Assembly: GCA_002103105.1 (NCBI GenBank)
Contig: DAAY01000002.1
Span: 1 to 64,000, forward strand
Direction: 5' to 3'
Origin: Candidatus Gastranaerophilales bacterium HUM_1
Lineage (GTDB): Bacteria; Cyanobacteriota; Vampirovibrionia; Gastranaerophilales; Gastranaerophilaceae
DNA: 64,000 nucleotides
Shown here in pieces: positions 59,461-64,000 of this stretch. The notes under the pieces are model-generated. The model made no database searches and had not been told where the DNA came from. It was given only the letters and a program-made list of their open reading frames with translations. Each line of letters opens with the position of its first letter. The first letter of the stretch is position 1. The translations under genes and the position numbers were made by a program.

Positions 59461-60810
59461 TTATTTTTCAACTTCTTGTTTTTCTTCTACTTTTGGAGCT
59501 TCATGAACAAGTAATATTTTAGTAATTCTAGCACCATCCACTTCTTTTACAGTGAATGTAAAATCTCTATATTCAACAAAATCATCTATATTTGCAATTC
59601 TGCCAAGTTCTTTTACTACAATACCTGCAATTGTATCAACATCATCATCTTCAAGTTTTTCTGGCGGAATATCAAAATAACTAGCCAATTCATCCAATCG
59701 CATCATACCGTTAACAAGATAATGATTTGGCTTAATTTCTTTAATATCAATCTCAGCTTCTTCGTCAAATTCATCTTGAACATCACCAAAGATTTCTTCC
59801 AAAACATCTTCCAAAGTAATAATACCAGAAGTTCCACCGAATTCATCAACAACAACAGCCATTTGAGATTTATTCTTTTTAAATTCCAAAACCAAATTAT
59901 CCATCGTGATTGTTTCTGGTACAAGCATAATCTTACGTTGAATAGCTTTTATTGGGCAAACTTGGTCTTTAATCGCTAAAGAATACAAATCCTTAACGTG
60001 AATTAAACCTGTAATATGGTCAATATCGCCATCATAAACAGGATATCTAGTATATTGGTTTTCTGTTGCAATCTTGTTTAATTCATCAAGTGACATATCG
60101 ATTGGAACACAAATCATATCCGTTCTAGGAATCATAACTTCACGAGCTGTCAAATCAGAAAATTTGAACATATTATGAAGCATATCCTTTTCAGTTTCGT
60201 TTAAAACCCCTTCATCATAACTTGTATCAACAAGCAAGTCCAAATCTTCAATAGTATGAACAACCCTCGCTGAACTTACAGGGATTTTAAAAACATGCAA
60301 AATCAAATTGCAAGCCTTATTCAAACACCATACAAATGGTTTTGAAATTGTCATAAACAAATCCATAGGCTTTGCAACATAAAGTGAAATTCTTTCTGGA
60401 TATTGAAGAGCAATACATTTTGGAACTTGTTCACCGACTACAACATGTAAAAATGTAATTACAACGAATGCAACCACAGCAGTCAAAGGAACAAGATAAG
60501 ACTGTGCAGAAGGGAAATAATTTATCAATGGAGCCATCATTTTTTCGATGGTTGGAGAACCAAACCAACCAATACCGATACTTGCAATTGTTACACCAAC
60601 CTGAACTGCTGCAATGAAGAAATTCATATCTTCCAATGCTTTTAGTGCCAACTTAGCATCTACATTACCATCTTTTGTCAATTGCTCAATCTTAGCTTTT
60701 CTTGCTCTTACAATAGCAAACTCAGCAGCGACAAAAAAGGCATTCACAAGTAATAGTAAAAATACTATAATCCAATTAATAACAATCGTACCCAAACTCG
60801 ACTCGTCCAT
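59461..60810 (-). CDS. CNNM/CorC-HlyC family membrane protein
   Basis: It has an N-terminal DUF21 membrane domain with about four helices (IVINWIIVFLLLLVNAFFVA, FFIAAVQVGVTIASIGIGWF, YLVPLTAVVAFVVITFLHVVVGEQVPK). A CBS pair follows (REVMIPRTDMICVPIDMSLD; YTRYPVYDGDIDHITGLIHV), with the VDEFGGTSGIITLEDVLEEIFGD motif and a C-terminal CorC_HlyC domain. The family is linked to Mg2+ or cobalt homeostasis; the old name hemolysin does not imply toxicity. Length is 449 residues. Confidence 0.93.
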   Translation of the reverse strand: MDESSLGTIVINWIIVFLLLLVNAFFVAAEFAIVRARKAKIEQLTKDGNVDAKLALKALEDMNFFIAAVQVGVTIASIGIGWFGSPTIEKMMAPLINYFPSAQSYLVPLTAVVAFVVITFLHVVVGEQVPKCIALQYPERISLYVAKPMDLFMTISKPFVWCLNKACNLILHVFKIPVSSARVVHTIEDLDLLVDTSYDEGVLNETEKDMLHNMFKFSDLTAREVMIPRTDMICVPIDMSLDELNKIATENQYTRYPVYDGDIDHITGLIHVKDLYSLAIKDQVCPIKAIQRKIMLVPETITMDNLVLEFKKNKSQMAVVVDEFGGTSGIITLEDVLEEIFGDVQDEFDEEAEIDIKEIKPNHYLVNGMMRLDELASYFDIPPEKLEDDDVDTIAGIVVKELGRIANIDDFVEYRDFTFTVKEVDGARITKILLVHEAPKVEEKQEVEK

Positions 60811-61066
60811 TACTCTTTCTTTTTCCTTATGTTTATTGCTTTTATTATAATATCATAGACAAAAAAAATCAATAACGCCGAGGAGGGAAAAAGTCTATAA
60901 GTTGTATAAGAGCAATAGGGAACATGAAAATAAGGTCGTTTCCACATCTCTAACTAGTGCGTTCAAAATGACAAATAGTAGGTCGGCGTTGCCACGCCGA
61001 CAACATAAATAAGCTGGATTGCTTCACATTCGTTCGCAATGACTGAATAGAAATATACTCGACTTG

Positions 61067-61225
61067 GGGACACTTGCTGAACCGACAAAACAAAGTTGAG
61101 TCGAGTGAAACTGCGTGCCGTATGGCTGATTAATACTTTTTCTTCCTCTCCTTGGGGAGAGGATTGAGGTGAGGGGTTAACCTTAACGAGAACAGTTTGA
61201 AATATTTCGCTTCGCTCAGTATGAC
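61067..61225. repeat. composite intergenic repeat, copy B
   Basis: GACACTTGCTGAAC, GAAACTGCGTGCCGTATGGC then TGATTAAT, CTTCCTCTCCTTGGGGAGAG, GGTGAGGGGTTAA and TTCGCTTCGCTCAGTATGAC occur in the same order and spacing as at 16681-16843. Confidence 0.8.
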
Positions 61226-61393
61226 AAATACGTTTAAAATTTACAGAGTGTTCTGGAACGTTACCCCGCATAACATATTCTATCAAAATATAAATTTACC
61301 AAGGATAATCTTTTGCAATTATTCAAAACTATATCAAACCCTCACCTGACCTCCCCCTAGGGGATGAATAATGTTTGGTTATATCCTTTCACC

Positions 61394-61468
61394 ACTCTCT
61401 CTTAGGTTGAGAGAGAAATTACCCTTGAGCCAAAGACGAAAAGATACAATTTCAAAAGAGTTTTTTTT
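61394..61468 (-). repeat. 75-bp interspersed element, copy 4 of 4 (reverse, diverged)
   Basis: The reverse complement reads AAACTCTTTTGAAATTGTAT, CTTTTCGTCTTTGGCTCAAG, GGTAATTTCTCTCTCAAC. It is recognisable but the most diverged copy. Confidence 0.7.
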
Positions 61469-61570
61469 CAAATCCCTCTCCCTTAATCCCTCCTCCCTTG
61501 GGGAGGGAAAAATAATTAACATAAAAAACTTATTTCCTTATTTCCATGTTCCTATTCCCTTCCACAACAA

Positions 61571-61598
61571 AAAAGACAGGATTTACATCCTGTCTTTT
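61571..61598 (-). terminator. Rho-independent terminator of gatA
   Basis: The stem AAAAGACAGGA/TCCTGTCTTTT has a six-base loop. The minus strand continues with Ts. It lies 25 bases past the stop. Confidence 0.88.
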
Positions 61599-61623
61599 TA
61601 AATTATATCATTTTATTGTCCAA

Positions 61624-63087
61624 TTATACATTTGCCAATTTTGTGTAGAAATCATTTTCTTGTTCAAAACGATGAGCAAAGTTGAACAATCTAGCTTCTT
61701 CAAACTGAGGAGCAAGAATTTGTAAACCGATTGGCATACCAGTAGAATCAAATCCAGCAGGAACACTGATACCAGGAAGACCTGCTAAGTTACAACTAAT
61801 AGTTGCAATATCAGTCAAATACATTGACAATGGATCTGATGATTTTGCACCAAGTTCAAACGCTGTGTTTGGACATGTTGGAGAAATCAAAATATCTACA
61901 TTTTTAAATGCTTCTCTAAAGTCTTCTGTAACCAAAGCTCTCATTTGTTGAGCTTTTTTATAGTAAGCATCATAATAACCTGATGACAATGCGTATGTAC
62001 CAAGCATTATACGACGTTTAACTTCTGGACCAAAACCTTCTGCTCTTGATTTTGTGTACAATTCAAGAAGATTTTTAGCATCTGGGTGTCTATAACCATA
62101 TCTAACGCCATCAAATCTTGCAAGGTTTGATGAACATTCAGCCGTAGCCAAAATGTAATAAATTCCGATTGAATATTTTAACTTATCCAATGAAATTTCA
62201 ACAATTTCACAACCTAATTTTTTATATGTTTCAATTGCGTTTTCAATAGCTTTTTGAACATCTGGAGAAATTCCTTCACCCATAAGTTCTTTGATTACAC
62301 CAACTTTTCTACCTTTTAGGTCATTATTCAAACTTTGAGAATAATGTTCAACTGGCATATCTAAAGAAGTTGAATCTTTAGGGTCATGACCAGAAATTAC
62401 TTCCAATAAGTTTGCTGCATCTTCTACTGTTCTTGCAAAAGGACCAATTTGGTCAAGAGATGATGCAAATGCAATCAAACCATAACGAGAAACTCTACCA
62501 TAAGTAGGTTTCATACCAACAATACCGCAAAAACTAGCTGGAAGACGAATTGAACCACCAGTATCAGAACCAAGTGCCAAAGTAGCTTCACAAGATGCAA
62601 CACTAGCAGCTGAACCACCTGATGAACCACCAGGAACTTTATTCAAATCCCAAGGGTTGTGAACTTTGTTAAATGCAGAGTTTTCGTTTGAAGAACCCAT
62701 AGCAAATTCATCCAAGTTAGCTTTACCAACAATTGGAACTAAGTTATTTAACAATTTTTCCGTAACAGTTGCGTTGAATGGAGAAACAAAGTTTTCCAAA
62801 ATTTTAGATGACGCAGTTGTACGAGAACCAACAAGGTTCATATTATCTTTCAACACCAAAGGTACACCAGCTAAAAGTGGTAATTCTTCACCTTTTGCAA
62901 TTTTTTCATCAACTTTTTTTGCAGTAGCAAGTGCAATATCTTTTGTCAAAGAGTTAAATGCACCAATCTTACTTTCCACGCCATCAATTCGTTCAAATGC
63001 GGCAGTTGTAAGTTCTACGGCAGAAATTTCTTTATTTTTCAGAGCTTTACTCTGTTCAACAGCGGATTTTTTTAACAGCTCGTTCAT
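61624..63087 (-). CDS. gatA: glutamyl-tRNA(Gln) amidotransferase subunit A
   Basis: GatA is the amidase of the GatCAB complex that converts Glu-tRNA(Gln) to Gln-tRNA(Gln). The 487 residues have the LVLKDNMNLVGSRTTASSKI start of the amidase fold with its catalytic Lys, the Ser-Ser motif PGGSSGGSAASVASCEATLALGSDTGGSIRLPASFCG, and GRVSRYGLIAFASSLDQIGP. ATG 63087 follows TTAAGGAGAAATT. gatB and gatC are not in the window, so the complex is encoded at several places. Confidence 0.96.
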   Translation of the reverse strand: MNELLKKSAVEQSKALKNKEISAVELTTAAFERIDGVESKIGAFNSLTKDIALATAKKVDEKIAKGEELPLLAGVPLVLKDNMNLVGSRTTASSKILENFVSPFNATVTEKLLNNLVPIVGKANLDEFAMGSSNENSAFNKVHNPWDLNKVPGGSSGGSAASVASCEATLALGSDTGGSIRLPASFCGIVGMKPTYGRVSRYGLIAFASSLDQIGPFARTVEDAANLLEVISGHDPKDSTSLDMPVEHYSQSLNNDLKGRKVGVIKELMGEGISPDVQKAIENAIETYKKLGCEIVEISLDKLKYSIGIYYILATAECSSNLARFDGVRYGYRHPDAKNLLELYTKSRAEGFGPEVKRRIMLGTYALSSGYYDAYYKKAQQMRALVTEDFREAFKNVDILISPTCPNTAFELGAKSSDPLSMYLTDIATISCNLAGLPGISVPAGFDSTGMPIGLQILAPQFEEARLFNFAHRFEQENDFYTKLANV

Positions 63088-63184
63088 AATTTCTCCTTAA
63101 ATGCTATTTCTCAAGTTGATTGTATGACAAACATGTACTACAATCAAGATTTTTGAAAATTCAAAAACTTTTCTTGAAAAAATT

Positions 63185-63988
63185 TTAAAATTGGTCAAAA
63201 AATTCGAAATTTTTCAAATTTTTAGTATAAGCTTTTTTGGCAGGTTCTTCAACTGCAAAAGCATCAACTTCTAACAAATTCTCTTGATACAATCGATTTC
63301 TTGACAAATCTTCTGTCGAAGAATACGAAGGATACTCATCCCTTGCAATAGCGTACTCAATAGACTTTCTAAAATTGTTATCCCCGTATTCAATTGGACC
63401 AAATTCTCGCAAAGCCTCATATTCGTAAGAATTTATACCCTTACCAACTCGTCCAATTAGAGAATGCTGATAGGCATGTTCTGTTTCATGTGCAACAACA
63501 GCGACAACATCTTCGGAATAATAATTTTCTAAAACTGGACTATAACAAATTTGAGACTTTCTTGCAGAAAAATATCCCGCAGAATTTTTTCCTACATCAG
63601 CATCTAAAGGATAAACTCGAAGATACAATTTGTCCAAATTTTTATCCCTTAAAAATTTGTAAGTTAGATATTCCATACCATCAGCCGTTCTAGGGTCAAG
63701 GATACGATATTTTAAAAATTCATCACTTTCATCAATACCCAGATTAGCCGTTTGTTCAAGTTCAGAAATTTCTACGTCTTTATTCCCTTTTTTGATTTTG
63801 GCACTAAGAACTTGTTTATCAGATTTTTTGCCAAAACCCAAATTTAAAGGATATTTTGTATAAGTAATTTGTTCAAAATCCATATCTTTTGGGTCGTAAT
63901 CAACACGTCTAGTCAACAATTGCAATGCTTTCTTGCCTTCTTTCACAAATTTTGAAACTTTTTCTTTAATTTGTTTTTCCAAAGACAC
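63185..63988 (-). CDS. zincin-like protein with HExxH motif, 5' end may lie outside the window
   Basis: The protein carries VVAVVAHETEHAYQHSLIGR (near 160-180), an HExxH metal-binding motif with a second His four residues later (HETEHAYQH), typical of gluzincin-like or unassigned zinc peptidases. The remainder is polar with short beta segments (DADVGKNSAGYFSARKSQIC) and a basic N-terminus (KEKVSKFVKEGKKALQLLTR). No signal peptide is visible. The GTG at 63988 is a weak start, and the frame stays open to the edge of the window, so the true N-terminus may be upstream. It could be a peptidase or a toxin-like domain; function is unassigned. Confidence 0.65.
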   Translation of the reverse strand: MSLEKQIKEKVSKFVKEGKKALQLLTRRVDYDPKDMDFEQITYTKYPLNLGFGKKSDKQVLSAKIKKGNKDVEISELEQTANLGIDESDEFLKYRILDPRTADGMEYLTYKFLRDKNLDKLYLRVYPLDADVGKNSAGYFSARKSQICYSPVLENYYSEDVVAVVAHETEHAYQHSLIGRVGKGINSYEYEALREFGPIEYGDNNFRKSIEYAIARDEYPSYSSTEDLSRNRLYQENLLEVDAFAVEEPAKKAYTKNLKNFEFFDQF

Positions 63989-64000
63989 AACATGCCAGTC

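Larger units (their letters stand above)
60811..61568. repeat. repeat-filled spacer, includes composite copy B
   Basis: Contains AAAGTCTATAAGTTGTATAA (60888 on), the TCGGCG palindrome with AAGCTGGATTGCTTCACATT (60976-61044), the composite of about 160 bp (61067-61225, as in 16.7 kb), CCTCACCTGACCTCCCCCTAG (61340 on), the 75-bp element in reverse (61394-61468), CCCTCTCCCTTAATCCCTCC with CTTGGGGAGGG (61473-61506), and AACTTATTTCCTTATTTCCA (61526-61545). No gene was found; open frames at 60963-61286 and 61371-61601 are repeat-derived. Confidence 0.75.

Noticed and set aside
60963..61286. 107-residue minus-strand open frame
   Set aside because: It lies across the composite repeat and reads repeat text.
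1..64000. Insertion sequences, phage genes or rRNA operon
   Set aside because: No transposase, integrase, phage structural protein or rRNA sequence was recognised on either strand.

Overview
This is a compact bacterial chromosome segment with roughly one third G+C by eye. Housekeeping genes lie on both strands, mostly as single genes or short operons. Small AT-rich hypothetical genes and repeat-filled spacers lie between them. No phage, insertion sequence or CRISPR array was seen. The best guess for the host is a non-photosynthetic relative of Cyanobacteria (Melainabacteria/Vampirovibrionia, gut Gastranaerophilales type). The reasons are two type IV pilin-like proteins with the FAFTLAEVLITLG style of N-terminus, coaD followed by coiled-coil proteins that recall a cyanobacterial arrangement, a GH57 glucan enzyme, many signal-less LysM and coiled-coil proteins, and no photosynthesis genes. 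This assignment is an inference; no 16S rRNA gene is present.

Layout. 1-5.2 kb: AT-rich spacer, a hypothetical gene, a decayed gene fragment, a tandem repeat and secA. 5.2-10 kb: gpmI and a large SNF2-family helicase. 10.3-13.3 kb: a divergent small-protein/pilin pair, coaD and two paralogous proteins. 13.4-16 kb: rpmG, tRNA-Trp, secE, nusG, rplK and rplA, with an L1-leader-like RNA element before both rplK and rplA. 16-22.5 kb: an EF-hand protein, hypotheticals, an ACT protein with an AGCS symporter, and an 817-residue unknown. 22.6-29.7 kb (minus): pheT with an SH3-like protein, then map, a DUF429-like protein, a TPR membrane protein and tmk. 29.8-30.2 kb: RNase P RNA. 30.2-36.3 kb: a second pilin, two unknowns with an asparaginase, and two LysM cell-wall hydrolases.

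36.5-38.7 kb: a C5-cytosine methyltransferase and a HpaII-like restriction enzyme. CCGG is almost absent from the window, which fits this specificity. 38.7-43.1 kb: upp overlapping an MCE protein, divergent fixCX, a duplicated-domain acidic protein and a CorA transporter. 43.3-48.5 kb: a GH57 enzyme and nadBC. 48.7-51.2 kb: a response regulator, then rimP-nusA. 51.4-56.7 kb: a Met/Gly-rich coiled-coil protein, anmK, a decayed gene, and two overlapping WYL-like regulators. 56.7-60.8 kb: der, hom and a CorC/HlyC protein. 61.6-64 kb: gatA and a zincin-like protein that may run past the window edge.

The most notable non-gene signals are the paired L1 leaders, five genes whose -10 box ends only 6-7 bases before the start codon (candidate leaderless mRNAs), a helically phased repeat between two divergent genes, and several families of modular intergenic repeats. 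No single unmistakably new multi-gene system stands out. The strongest leads are listed in the findings.
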